A model generated the notes under the pieces. That model was not told the origin of the DNA. It worked only from the letters and a program-made list of their open reading frames with translations, and did no database searches. A stretch of 64,000 bases of DNA from Actinophytocola sp044466355 (GTDB lineage: Bacteria; Actinomycetota; Actinomycetes; Mycobacteriales; Pseudonocardiaceae), in the NCBI RefSeq assembly GCF_044466355.1, contig NZ_JBITMQ010000013.1, positions 273,720 through 337,719 of the forward strand, in the 5' to 3' direction. Both the position numbers and the translations under genes were made by a program. Shown here piece after piece: positions 50,035 to 59,140 of the stretch (the first letter of the stretch is position 1; each line of letters begins with the position of its first letter).

Positions 50035-50586
50035 ATGATCCGCGATGCCATCGCGGCCGAGCGCCGTGAGCTGGCCGAGGTGCTTGCCGAGCTGTCCGAG
50101 GACCAGTGGGACACGCCCAGCCTGTGCGAAGGCTGGCGGGTGCGTGAGGTCGTCGCGCACATGACCGCGCCGTTCCGCGACCCGGACGCCCGGTTCCTGC
50201 GGGGCACCACCGCCGACGAGATCAACCGCGCCGCCGACGAACTGGCCCGTGCGGACGCCGCGCGGCTCACGAGTGCCGAGCTGACCGCCGCGCTGCGGGA
50301 CAACGAGCGGCACCCGTGGCGGCCCGGCAGTGACGTCGGCGCCCTGTGCCACGACGTCATCCACGGCCTCGACATCACCGTGGCGCTCGGACTCGGCAGG
50401 GACGTGCCGCCCGACCGGCTGCGGTTGGTCCTCGACGAGATCGTGCCGGACCGGGCGCCGTTCTTCGGTGTCGACCTCACCGGGAAACGGCTGGTGGCGA
50501 CCGATCTCGACTGGAGCAGCGGGGACGGTGAGGAGGTGGCGCGTCCCGCGCGGGAACTGGTGCTCGTCGTCTGTGGTCGGATGTAG
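50035..50586 (+). CDS. Maleylpyruvate isomerase / DinB-like protein (mycothiol-type)
   Basis: 183 residues, ATG behind GGAAGGGACAC. A four-helix DinB-like fold: LAEVLAELSEDQWDTPSLCE and GWRVREVVAHMTAP with the metal His, then DVIHGLDITVALGL with further His and Asp residues. The family includes mycothiol-dependent isomerases and transferases. The exact substrate is unknown. It ends 21 bases before the helicase gene and may be cotranscribed with it. Confidence 0.8.
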   Translation: MIRDAIAAERRELAEVLAELSEDQWDTPSLCEGWRVREVVAHMTAPFRDPDARFLRGTTADEINRAADELARADAARLTSAELTAALRDNERHPWRPGSDVGALCHDVIHGLDITVALGLGRDVPPDRLRLVLDEIVPDRAPFFGVDLTGKRLVATDLDWSSGDGEEVARPARELVLVVCGRM

Positions 50587-50607
50587 ACCGACGACGCGGA
50601 GGTGCCG

Positions 50608-53319
50608 GTGACGGGAAGCTGGGACGGGCTCGCGCCGACGATCGCCTGGCGGAAGTCGCAGCGGCACCTGCTGGACCTCTGCGGGCACGTCACCGACCGG
50701 CGCTGGCACGTGTGCGCACCGCCCGGCGCGGGCAAGACGCTCGTCGGGCTGGAGCTGGCCCGCAGGCACGGCACCCGCACGCTCGTGCTGTCGCCGACGA
50801 CCGCCATCCGTGACCAGTGGCGTGGCGCGGTCGCGTTGTTCGGGGCGGTGCCCGCCGAGTTCGCGAGCACCGACCTCGACCGGCCCGCGCAGCTGCACTC
50901 GCTCACCTACCAGCTGCTCGGCAACCCCGGCGCCGCCGCCGACGACCTGCGTGCCGCCGCGCGCAGGCTGTGGCTCGCCGAGGTCGCCACCAAGCTGGGG
51001 GAGGACGCGGCGCGGGACCGGGTCGAGGCGGTCGAGCGGCGTGACCCGGCCCGTGCCCGCAAGGAGCTGGGCAGGCACGTCCGGGTCCTGCGCCGCTCGC
51101 TCGCCAGCGGCGAGGACGTCGGCCTGCCCGCCGAGGACCTGCTCGGCGAGCGGGCCGCCGCGCTGATCGACCGCATCGCCGGGCTGGGCATCGGCTGCGT
51201 CGTCCTCGACGAGTGCCACCACCTGCTGGACTGGTGGGCGCTCGTGGTGAACGCGCTGGTGACCCGGCTCGACGACGTCGCCGTCATCGGCCTCACCGCC
51301 ACGCTGCCCGAACCCGGCTCCGTCCAGGAGGGGCTGAACTACGCGGGCCTGCTCGGCGACGTGGACGCGGAGCTGCACCTCGCCGCGATGGTCGCCGACG
51401 GCGGGGTGGCGCCGTGGCGGGACGGGGTGCGGGTCGCCGAGCTGGCGCCGGAGGAGACGGCGTTCCTCGACACGTGGGCGACATCCTTCGCGGCACGGCT
51501 CGACGAGGCGCTGCTCGGCGAGCCGTTCATCGCGTGGGCGGTGGCCCGGGTCGAGTCCGACGAGGACGGGTGGGCGCGGCTGGGGGAGACCGACCCGCTC
51601 GCCGCCGTCGCGCTCGCCCGCTGGTTCGCGGCCCGCGGCATGGTGGTCGACCAGCACGAACCGTCCGGTGAACTGACGCTCGACGACCGGATCCTGCTGC
51701 TCGACGCGTGGCTGCACGACCCGCACGCGGACATCGACCAGGAGCTGCGCGACGACGTGAAGCAGGAACTGCGCCGCCACGGCGTCGCGCTGTCCGCGTC
51801 CGGGGTGCGGTGGACCCGGTCGGTCGCGGACATCGTGTGCTCGCGGTCCACCGCGAAGGGCGTCGCCGCGGGCGAGGTGCTGCGGCAGGAGGAGGCCGTG
51901 CGCGGCGACGACCTGTGTGCGCTGGTCGTCGTGGAACGGGACCGGGCCACCAGCCCGCCCGCCGCCGCGCGGGCCGTGCTCGGCGCCGACGCCGGGACGG
52001 CGGCACGGGTGTTGGCGGCGCTGTGCGAGGAAGGTGCGGTGGCGGTGCGGGGCGTGCTGTGCGTGACCGGCAGGGGTGCGTGGTGCGACGCGCTCGCCGC
52101 CGACCGGGTGACGCACGCGATCAACGTGGCCGCGACCGACGGGCGCTGGGTCACCACCCGGGGCAGCGACATCCCGTCCGTGGTGGAGCTGTGCGGGCAC
52201 GGGTCGTCGTGGGACGCGGCCCGGTGGCTCGCCGCGGCGGCCGCCGCGCTCACCACCGGTGCCGCGCAAACGCTTGTCGCCACGCGGGGTCTGGTCGGTG
52301 AGGGCTGGAACCTGCCGCGGCTGAACGTGCTCGTGGACCTGAGCGAGGTCGCGAGCACGACGGCGATGACGCAGCTGCGGGGGCGCGCGCTGCGGATCGA
52401 CCCGGCGCGGCCGGAGAAGGTCGCGTCGCTGTGGGACGTCGTGGTCGCGCACCCGACCGCGCACGGCGACTGGCGCCGGTTCCGCGGCAGGCACACGCGC
52501 TGGTGGGGGCCCGACCGCGACGGCGTGCTCGTGACGGGCGCGGGCAAGGTGCACCCGAGGGCCGCCCAGCCCGCGCCGCCGTCGCCCGACGAACACACGG
52601 TGCTCAACGCGGCCAGCGCCGAGCTGATGGCCGACCACGCGGCGACGCGGCGGTTGTGGGCGGCGGTCGACGCCGCCGGGGTGGCGACGAGCGTGGTCCA
52701 CGTGCGACGGCGGCGGGTGCGCAGGCAGGTGCGGATCCGGGGACGCCGGTGGCGGACCGTCGGCGCCACGACCGGCGTGGTGTCCGGTGCGCTGGCCGGC
52801 GCGGGCGCCGCGGTGGTCGGGTTGCCGGTGGTGGCGGTGCTCGCGGTGGTCTGCGGGGTGGCCGCGCTGCCGCCCGCGGTGCTGGCACGTGGGCGGGCGC
52901 GGTCCGACGACGTGTTCCTGCGGCGGCTCGGCGAAGCGGTGGCGGCCGGGCTGACGGCGGCCGGTCACGCCGAGCTGGCGGACGCCCGCGTCACCACGAA
53001 CCTCACGCCGGACGGCACGGCGACGGTGGTCGACGGCGTGCCCGACGACGCGGCCACGCTGTGGGCGGACACGTTCGAGGAGGTCGTCGGGCCACTGGGC
53101 ACCCCGCGCTGGCTGCTCGCGAACGGCGACCACACGTGGCGCGTGCCGCGCACGCTCGGCGCGACCCGCGAGCGTGTCGAGTTGTTCGCCGAGGCGGTCG
53201 CGAACGTGGTGCCGGGCACCGTCCTGCTGCGCGCGGGCTCCCCGGAGGCCACCGAACGCACACTGGCCGCGGCCCGCACCCGAAGCGGCGACACCCACCG
53301 AACCCTGCGCTGGACCTGA
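50608..53319 (+). CDS. SF2 DECH-box helicase with a membrane-helix C-terminal part
   Basis: About 900 residues. Walker A PPGAGKT (about 38-44), LSPTTAIRDQW, VVLDECHHLLD, GLTATLPEP and, in the second RecA domain, GLVGEGWNLPRLNVLV and TAMTQLRGRALRID are helicase motifs. After these comes a hydrophobic pair of helices (about residues 735-770, TTGVVSGALAGAGAAVVGLP and onward) and a further 130-residue soluble end. GTG at 50608, 5 bases after GGAGG, is preferred over the GTG at 50602. Membrane-tethered SF2 helicases are rare; a defence or nucleic-acid-uptake role is conceivable but unproven. Confidence 0.8.
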   Translation: MTGSWDGLAPTIAWRKSQRHLLDLCGHVTDRRWHVCAPPGAGKTLVGLELARRHGTRTLVLSPTTAIRDQWRGAVALFGAVPAEFASTDLDRPAQLHSLTYQLLGNPGAAADDLRAAARRLWLAEVATKLGEDAARDRVEAVERRDPARARKELGRHVRVLRRSLASGEDVGLPAEDLLGERAAALIDRIAGLGIGCVVLDECHHLLDWWALVVNALVTRLDDVAVIGLTATLPEPGSVQEGLNYAGLLGDVDAELHLAAMVADGGVAPWRDGVRVAELAPEETAFLDTWATSFAARLDEALLGEPFIAWAVARVESDEDGWARLGETDPLAAVALARWFAARGMVVDQHEPSGELTLDDRILLLDAWLHDPHADIDQELRDDVKQELRRHGVALSASGVRWTRSVADIVCSRSTAKGVAAGEVLRQEEAVRGDDLCALVVVERDRATSPPAAARAVLGADAGTAARVLAALCEEGAVAVRGVLCVTGRGAWCDALAADRVTHAINVAATDGRWVTTRGSDIPSVVELCGHGSSWDAARWLAAAAAALTTGAAQTLVATRGLVGEGWNLPRLNVLVDLSEVASTTAMTQLRGRALRIDPARPEKVASLWDVVVAHPTAHGDWRRFRGRHTRWWGPDRDGVLVTGAGKVHPRAAQPAPPSPDEHTVLNAASAELMADHAATRRLWAAVDAAGVATSVVHVRRRRVRRQVRIRGRRWRTVGATTGVVSGALAGAGAAVVGLPVVAVLAVVCGVAALPPAVLARGRARSDDVFLRRLGEAVAAGLTAAGHAELADARVTTNLTPDGTATVVDGVPDDAATLWADTFEEVVGPLGTPRWLLANGDHTWRVPRTLGATRERVELFAEAVANVVPGTVLLRAGSPEATERTLAAARTRSGDTHRTLRWT

Positions 53320-53333
53320 CCCCACCATCCCAC

Positions 53334-53617
53334 GCGAGTCGCGTCCGCAGGCATAGCGAGTCGCGTCCGCAGGCATAGCGAGTCGCGTCCGCAGGCATAG
53401 CGAGTCGCGTTCTCGCGCCTACCGAGTTGTGTGTTTCGTGTACATGGCCCCAGCGCGGAGTGCACGAAACACACAACTCGGTGTGCCTGGGAGCGCGACT
53501 CGCGGTGTCTGAGGGCGCGACTCGCGGTGTCTGGGGGCGCGACTCGCGGTGTCTGGGGGCGCGACTCGCGGTGTTTGGGGGCGCGACTCGCGGTGTTTGG
53601 GGGCGCGACTCGCGGGG
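53334..53617. repeat. Two inverted arrays of 22-bp repeats around a long palindrome
   Basis: Left array: three 22-bp units from 53334, 53356 and 53378 and a partial one at 53400, each starting GCGAGTCGCG. Right array: six 22-bp units from 53493 to about 53620, each starting GCGCGACTCGC, the complement of the left core. Between them is the palindrome at 53422-53481. The array fills the whole gap between two convergent genes; frames crossing it are repeat artefacts. Confidence 0.9.
53422..53481. terminator. 19-bp palindrome at the centre of the repeat array
   Basis: CCGAGTTGTGTGTTTCGTG (53422-53440) and its exact complement (53463-53481) form a hairpin with a 22-nt loop. It lies midway between convergent genes and probably ends transcription from both sides, although no T run follows. 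The A+T-richer arms differ from the flanking arrays and may be a separate mobile or repeated element of the genome. Confidence 0.55.
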
Positions 53618-55183
53618 TTACGTGACTGTGCCGCCGTGGCCGAGCCAGCGTTCTCGCCAGGCCAGGCGCAGGCGGATGGCGCCCCGGGACAGGTTGTCGG
53701 CCATCAGGTGGGCGATGGCCTCTCGTTGCGCCCACGGGCAGAGGTCGCTCAGCGCGGCCGGGACGTCGTCCGGGCCGACCGCCTCCGCGAGGGACACGGC
53801 GATCTTCGCGCGGCCGGTCACGGTGCCGTTCGGGAGCACACGCGCGCGGTAGTAGTCGATGCGGGCCGACGTCACGCGGTCCGTCGCCGTGCGCAGCAGG
53901 GTCGTCACGAGCTCGGCCACGTCGGGGACTCTGCCCGAGGGCTGGGGGTCGCTCCCCAGAGCCTTTCCGTGCGCGCCGAGCGGAACGCCCCACGACAGCC
54001 ACAGCGGATGGTCGTGCCCGGCCCATTCCTTGATGGGCGGGCGCATCGGTCCGGTGCGCAGTACGCGGTAGTCGGTGGCGGCCGAGCCGGTGACACGGCT
54101 TTTCGCGCGCACCGCCTGCCGTCGCGTCAGCCCGCACTCGCTCGCCGTCTGGCCGAGGCCGTCGGAGATCGAGAGCGTGGTGCTCGACAGCCGTGCCCTG
54201 CCGATGCGGGCCGGGGCGAGCGGGACGACCATGTTGATGAACCCGATCTCCCGCATCGACGACTCGGACACCGCGAGCACGCCAACGTTGCGGGACAGCA
54301 GATCCGACGCGATCGCCGCCGACGAGCCGACGCGGGCGGGCCCCACGAACGTCAGCAGCTGCACGGCGGCGGGCACCGCGTCCGGCGCCCACCCGAACAG
54401 TTCCGCTTTCCGCGCCAGGTAACGCTTCCGGTCCGGTGGCAGCACCGACCACCACTCGCCGCGGACCCGGCCGAACCGGCGGTCCGAGACCTGCAGGCCG
54501 AAGCCGTTCGCGGTGGCCAGCTCCGCCAGCGCGCACATCAGCGCGATCCGCTTGCCGTGGTTGTCCTGCTCCAGGCCGACGATCATCCGCAGCGCCATGC
54601 CGTTCGCGTGCCTCGGCGCCTCGCCGGAACCGTCCACCCGGAACTGGCGGCCCGGGTCGCGGAACGGCGCCACCGGCGACTGCAGGAACAGCACCGGGGC
54701 ACCGGGGCCACCCGCTGCCGCCGTCGTCATCCCCTGGTACGCCAACGTGATCATCAGCGAGTCCGCGTACGTCGGCCGCCACGGCTCGTGGTCGAGGGTC
54801 AGCAGGACCTCGACGCTGTGGTCGGTGTCGTACAGGAAGTCCGGGTTGATCACGACGCTGCCCGTGAACAACCCGCGGGCCGGGCCGTGGCCGTTCGTCT
54901 CGTACCTGCGCACCGCGATCCGGCTCGTCGTCACGCCGTCGTGCTGCTTGCTCGGCGTGACCGGTGTCCACGTGTGCACCCCGAACCCGACGCCGGCCAC
55001 GTGGAACGCCAGCGCCTCCGCCGCGACCTGGTCCTGCGCGGTGGGTGGGGTCAGGCCGGCGGGCGGCAGCCCGGTCTCCGGGCCGTCGTGCGTGACGTCG
55101 AACAGCACGGCCGGGCTGCCCGACGTGGCGGCGCGTGCCGCGACCGACGCGAGTGCGGGGTGGCGCAGCCCGGCGCTAGACAT
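53618..55183 (-). CDS. Uncharacterised soluble protein of a two-gene membrane operon (521 aa)
   Basis: I do not recognise this protein. The ATG at 55183 overlaps the end of the upstream membrane protein gene by 8 bases, so translation is coupled; in-frame sequence upstream lies in that gene. It appears to be a mixed alpha/beta protein without membrane helices or signal peptide. Segments that look conserved by composition are GSVVINPDFLYDTDHSVEVL, GLEQDNHGKRIALMCALAEL, VGSSAAIASDLLSRNVGVLA and IKEWAGHDHPLWLSWGVPLG. It probably works with the membrane partner. A nuclease or nucleotide fold cannot be named. Confidence 0.75.
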   Translation of the reverse strand: MSSAGLRHPALASVAARAATSGSPAVLFDVTHDGPETGLPPAGLTPPTAQDQVAAEALAFHVAGVGFGVHTWTPVTPSKQHDGVTTSRIAVRRYETNGHGPARGLFTGSVVINPDFLYDTDHSVEVLLTLDHEPWRPTYADSLMITLAYQGMTTAAAGGPGAPVLFLQSPVAPFRDPGRQFRVDGSGEAPRHANGMALRMIVGLEQDNHGKRIALMCALAELATANGFGLQVSDRRFGRVRGEWWSVLPPDRKRYLARKAELFGWAPDAVPAAVQLLTFVGPARVGSSAAIASDLLSRNVGVLAVSESSMREIGFINMVVPLAPARIGRARLSSTTLSISDGLGQTASECGLTRRQAVRAKSRVTGSAATDYRVLRTGPMRPPIKEWAGHDHPLWLSWGVPLGAHGKALGSDPQPSGRVPDVAELVTTLLRTATDRVTSARIDYYRARVLPNGTVTGRAKIAVSLAEAVGPDDVPAALSDLCPWAQREAIAHLMADNLSRGAIRLRLAWRERWLGHGGTVT

Positions 55184-57245
55184 GGTCGTTCTCCGTGCCG
55201 ATCGTGGAGAACTCGGCACGGCACCGTTTCCAGCGCCGCACCCGTTTCTTCCCGCGGATCTCGGCGACCAGCCACATCGGGCTGACGTGGTTCGCCGGTA
55301 CCCGCCGCCGCCGTTTCACGGCCTTGCCCAGCCCGTCGAGCCCGACGAGCAGGAACAGCAGGAGCAACGCGACCATCCCGACCAGGAACGGCACGCGCAG
55401 CGAGTCGGCGCGGCCGGAGGCGACGAGCAGGGCGAGCGCGCCCGCGATGATCACCGACGTGTACGCGACGTAGCGGGGGAACGTCCGCAGCTGGCCGAGC
55501 ACCGTCTTGTTCGACGGGATGTCCAGGCGGGACAGCAGCAGGCCGGGTACCAGCAGCAACATCGTCACGATCGCGTCCGCGGACGAGAACGGCCCGCCTG
55601 CGTCCACCCGAGGGCCGAACCACGAGCCCATCGCGCCGAGGACCGGCACGCTCGCGAAGAACCCGGGTTCGAGCACCGCGCCGAACCCGACGACGAGCAG
55701 CAGCACCGCGAGCAGCAGCTTGGACACGTTCGACCCAAGCGAGGGCGGGTCGTCGACGAGTGCCATGTAGACGGTCGAGGTGACCGGTTCGGCCGACCGG
55801 GGGTCGGCGCCGAACGGCCGCTGCTGCCACTGCGCGTGGCCCGCGTTCTCCCTCGGGTCGTTGTCGGTGTGGACGTCGAGGTCGATCTGCGTCTCCTCCA
55901 GTTCGTCGGCGAGGCGCAGCAGGACGTCGCCGGTCATCAGCCCGTCGCCGAGCTTGCGGAACCAGTCGGCCTCGTAGAGGTTGGCGAACCGCTCCAGGCG
56001 CGCGACGATCGGCTCGTCGAGCGTGAGCCCGGTGTCGTCGGTCGGGGTCGCCGTGTCGGGCCGTGCGGGGAACCGCGGCGGTCTGCTCGCGAACGTGGCG
56101 TACCGCTCCTCGACGTAGGCGCGGAACTCGGCGAGGTCGCGTTCGCGCCGCCTGCCGAACTCGGCGAGCCTGCTGGCGATGCCCTGCAGTTCCAGTTCGA
56201 GCAGCTTCGGCGCGACCGCGCGGAGGTGGTCGTAGCCCTCGGCGACGGCGCGCATGTCGGCGACGAGCGACCGCAGCGCGGGGGAGTCCACGTCGGTGGT
56301 GAGGAAGAACCGCCGGACCTGGATCTCCGACGGCACCTCGGCGGTCACGTGGTAGGAGTTCACGGCCCGGGGGATGAGCGTCGTGTACCGCACGGTGAAC
56401 TCGTGGCGCACGGTCAACCACCGCCAGAGCGCGTGGCGGGGCCGGGCGTGCTTGGACAGCGCGGGGATCACCGGCGCCTCGTAGGTGATGAACGTCCGCG
56501 CGTTGTGCACGGGCATCGCCACGACGAGCAGGCTGTCGGACGACGCGATGTCCAGCAGTTCCAGGAACGGGCTGTCCGGCTCGAACAGCTGCGTGACGGC
56601 CGCCGCCGCCTTCTCCCGGATGATGTCGGAGTCGGTGGGGCGTCCGCTGTCGGCGGGTGGCGGCAACGCGCCGGGCCGCGGCCGCCCACCGGTCACCAGG
56701 GCGGCGATCGTCGCCTCGACGAGCCAGCGGGACCGGTTGAGGCTGTGCCGGATGCCGTGGAGCAGTTCCGCCGGGTCCTCGGTGCGCGGGTCGGAGCTGA
56801 GGAACATCCGGAATGCGCGGCAGAGGCCGTGGATCAGGGCTCGCGCGTTCTCCACCTGTGTGGTGCGCGGCACGACGTCCCCGGCGGCGTCCCGCACGAC
56901 GAACGACGCTTGTGCCGTGCGGGAGTGGCGGGTCACCGGCAGCCACACGGAGTCGGGGGCGTCGTCACCGGGGTCGGTGCGCAGCGCCCACTTCTGCTCC
57001 GCGGTCAGGGTGTTCATGTTGATGTCGACGGTGACCGTGCGGGCCATGTGGGTGGAGTCGGCGAGCGTCAGCGACTCGCTCATCCGGTTCACGTGTTCCA
57101 GCCGCAGGCCCAGCGCGAGCAGGTTCAGCCCGAGCGCTTCCTGGTAGGCGTCGTGCGGCGAGGGGGCGGTGGGGATGGGGGTCCGCCGCAGCGCGTAGAG
57201 AAAGCGTGCGAGCCGGTCACCTTCGCCGGACACGGATGTGGCCAC
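55176..57245 (-). CDS. Uncharacterised four-helix membrane protein (about 689 aa)
   Basis: GTG at 57245, 6 bases behind GGGAG, is preferred to the ATG at 57263 without a ribosome site. Residues 1-500 are soluble and largely helical with a long charged coiled region (about 370-400, LELELQGIASRLAEFGRRRE). Residues about 510-640 contain four membrane helices in two pairs. The basic end (VKRRRRVPANHVSPMWLVAE, KKRVRRWKRC) should face the cytoplasm. No known family. It forms an operon with the overlapping downstream gene; function unknown. Confidence 0.8.
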   Translation of the reverse strand: MATSVSGEGDRLARFLYALRRTPIPTAPSPHDAYQEALGLNLLALGLRLEHVNRMSESLTLADSTHMARTVTVDINMNTLTAEQKWALRTDPGDDAPDSVWLPVTRHSRTAQASFVVRDAAGDVVPRTTQVENARALIHGLCRAFRMFLSSDPRTEDPAELLHGIRHSLNRSRWLVEATIAALVTGGRPRPGALPPPADSGRPTDSDIIREKAAAAVTQLFEPDSPFLELLDIASSDSLLVVAMPVHNARTFITYEAPVIPALSKHARPRHALWRWLTVRHEFTVRYTTLIPRAVNSYHVTAEVPSEIQVRRFFLTTDVDSPALRSLVADMRAVAEGYDHLRAVAPKLLELELQGIASRLAEFGRRRERDLAEFRAYVEERYATFASRPPRFPARPDTATPTDDTGLTLDEPIVARLERFANLYEADWFRKLGDGLMTGDVLLRLADELEETQIDLDVHTDNDPRENAGHAQWQQRPFGADPRSAEPVTSTVYMALVDDPPSLGSNVSKLLLAVLLLVVGFGAVLEPGFFASVPVLGAMGSWFGPRVDAGGPFSSADAIVTMLLLVPGLLLSRLDIPSNKTVLGQLRTFPRYVAYTSVIIAGALALLVASGRADSLRVPFLVGMVALLLLFLLVGLDGLGKAVKRRRRVPANHVSPMWLVAEIRGKKRVRRWKRCRAEFSTIGTENDHV

Positions 57246-57359
57246 CCCGATCTCCCAACACATAGGGAGATTTCGACATTACCGACTGTCGCGGCGGTGT
57301 CCATCCGTATTTCGGGTGGCGTGTGCCGGCCCGTGCACAGGGCCGGCACACGCGCCGGG

Positions 57360-58313
57360 TCACTCCTCGGCGCCGACGTCCTCGCCGCCGTCGAAGAGCT
57401 CGCCGTCCATCATGTCCCCGATGATCATGCCGCCGACGAGACCGGCGGCGGCGCCACCGACGACCGCGCCCATGCCGGAGCCGCGCCTGCCGTGGTGGCC
57501 GTGATGGCCGTGGTGCCCGCCGAAGGCCGGGTTCCCGCGCGGCGCGCGGTCGGCGACGTCGGCGAGCCAGCCGCCGATGATCGCGGTCCAGTCGGCCTGC
57601 TCGGCCTCCTCGTGTGACATGTGGAAGCGGCCGAACATGTCACCGCCCTGCCGGAACATCCCGCCGCGCTTGTCGGCCTCCAGCACGACCCACACGTCGG
57701 AGTGGGTCGTGACGAAGGTCAGCTCGACCTGGTTGAGCCGCCCCGTGAACCGCGGCGGCGGGAAGAACTCGATCTCCTGGTAGAAGCCCAGCTCCTGCGG
57801 CACGTCGACGATCCGGCCGACCTCGACGTCGGCGCCGCGGAAGGTGGCGCCCAGCTCGCCGAACGCCTCGAGCACCCGGTCCTGCGACGGCAGCGGTCGC
57901 ACCCGCACGGGGTCCAGGTCGCCCTTGTCCGGCGCGCCCTTGATCACCAGGTCGGTGCGCACGCCGACGAGCATGCCCGGCAGCGCGACGTCCCCGACCG
58001 CGGTGATCGGCGTTTCCCACGGCAGGGAGAGCTGGAAGGGGATGTCCAGCCGTTCACCGGCGGGGACCCGCACGTCACGCTGCACGGTCAGGCGGAAGAA
58101 CTCACCAGTCCCGTGTGCCTCGCCGCCGTGGTGCTCGACCTCTACCCGGGTGACGAGCGACAGCACCACCTGGTCGATGACGACGTCCTTCGTGCCGCCC
58201 TGGATCTGGACCTTCCCCCGAACCACCTCCCCGGCGGTGGCGACGGCCGAGTCCAGCACGGTATCGACCGATGGCCCGCCCACCCCGAAGGCGGAGAGCA
58301 TTCGCTTGAACAC
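57360..58313 (-). CDS. spo0M: Spo0M / SpoOM-family arrestin-like protein
   Basis: 317 residues. MFKRMLSAFGVGGPSVDTVL with a two-lobed beta-sandwich of the SpoOM family (EVVRGKVQIQGGTKDVVIDQ, IPFQLSLPWETPITAVGDVA, LPSQDRVLEAFGELGATFRG). The C-terminal 70 residues include a His-rich stretch (GGHHGHHGHHG) that could bind metal and a glycine-rich hydrophobic segment (MGAVVGGAAAGLVGGMIIGD) that may touch membranes. In Bacillus the protein influences sporulation control; in Actinobacteria the role is less clear. Confidence 0.9.
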   Translation of the reverse strand: MFKRMLSAFGVGGPSVDTVLDSAVATAGEVVRGKVQIQGGTKDVVIDQVVLSLVTRVEVEHHGGEAHGTGEFFRLTVQRDVRVPAGERLDIPFQLSLPWETPITAVGDVALPGMLVGVRTDLVIKGAPDKGDLDPVRVRPLPSQDRVLEAFGELGATFRGADVEVGRIVDVPQELGFYQEIEFFPPPRFTGRLNQVELTFVTTHSDVWVVLEADKRGGMFRQGGDMFGRFHMSHEEAEQADWTAIIGGWLADVADRAPRGNPAFGGHHGHHGHHGRRGSGMGAVVGGAAAGLVGGMIIGDMMDGELFDGGEDVGAEE

Positions 58314-58432
58314 AGAGTTCCCTTCCGTAACACGAAGCGCGACAACCCGCGTACGGAAATGGTGTCACGATCCAGGTAGACCGGACAATACGGGCGTCAC
58401 CGCACCGGTCGCCGAACTGTCCACAGTGGACG

Positions 58433-59071
58433 TCAGGTGCGAGGTCGCGCCAGCAACGCGAGCTGCTCGGCGAAGTGCTCGACGACCTCGGGGGAACTGC
58501 CGTCGTCGCCGAACACGCCGCGGGCGAGCTGCGGGTACACGGTCAGCGCGTTCGCTGCGGCCGTCATGATCAGGTGCAGCGCGGCCGGGTCGAGCCGGTC
58601 GTCCAGCTCGCCCGCCTCCTGGCGTTTGCGGAGCTGCTCCACCTCGTGGCGCAGGCGGGTGTCGCGTGCCCGCGCCTCGTCGGGATCCTCGCCGTCACGG
58701 CCGGAGTCACCGAGCCCCTCCCACGCGAGCAGCCTGCTGCCGTGCCGGTTGCCGACGCTCACCCGCACGTAGCCCTTGATCAGCTCGTCGGCGGCCATGT
58801 CGTCGGGGAACGCCTCGGCCTCGTACTCGCGCCAGCGCCGAGCGAGCTCCCGGTAGAGCCCTTCCTTCCCGTCGAAGTAGTACGCGATGAGCTGCTGGTT
58901 CACCCCCGCGCGACGGGCGATCTCGGACACGCGTGCCCCGGCGAACCCCTTGGCGGAGAACTCCTCGACGGCGGCCTCGACGATCCGCGCCTTGGTGCGC
59001 TCGGGGTCCCGCTGCCGTTCGTTGGCCGCGGGTGCCCGCCGCGCCCGCCGCACACCCTTCTCCGCGCTCAT
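58433..59071 (-). CDS. TetR-family transcriptional regulator
   Basis: 212 residues. N-terminal HTH with TKARIVEAAVEEFSAKGFAG, VSEIARRAGVNQQLIAYYFD and GKEGLYRELARRW; the ligand-binding half follows. Divergent from the 59141 gene, which it may control from the 69-bp gap. Not identified as KstR from the sequence alone, though KstR belongs to this family and boxes for it occur at 41913 and 45123. Confidence 0.9.
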   Translation of the reverse strand: MSAEKGVRRARRAPAANERQRDPERTKARIVEAAVEEFSAKGFAGARVSEIARRAGVNQQLIAYYFDGKEGLYRELARRWREYEAEAFPDDMAADELIKGYVRVSVGNRHGSRLLAWEGLGDSGRDGEDPDEARARDTRLRHEVEQLRKRQEAGELDDRLDPAALHLIMTAAANALTVYPQLARGVFGDDGSSPEVVEHFAEQLALLARPRT

Positions 59072-59140
59072 GAGGTGATTGTGTCATCCGTCCGTCGAGC
59101 TTGGTCACTCATCGAGATGACGTCGCCGTAGTCTGCGAGG

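Noticed and set aside
53334..53617. CRISPR-like direct repeats
   Set aside because: Units are contiguous 22-mers without spacers, occur in opposite orientations around a palindrome, and no cas gene is nearby.
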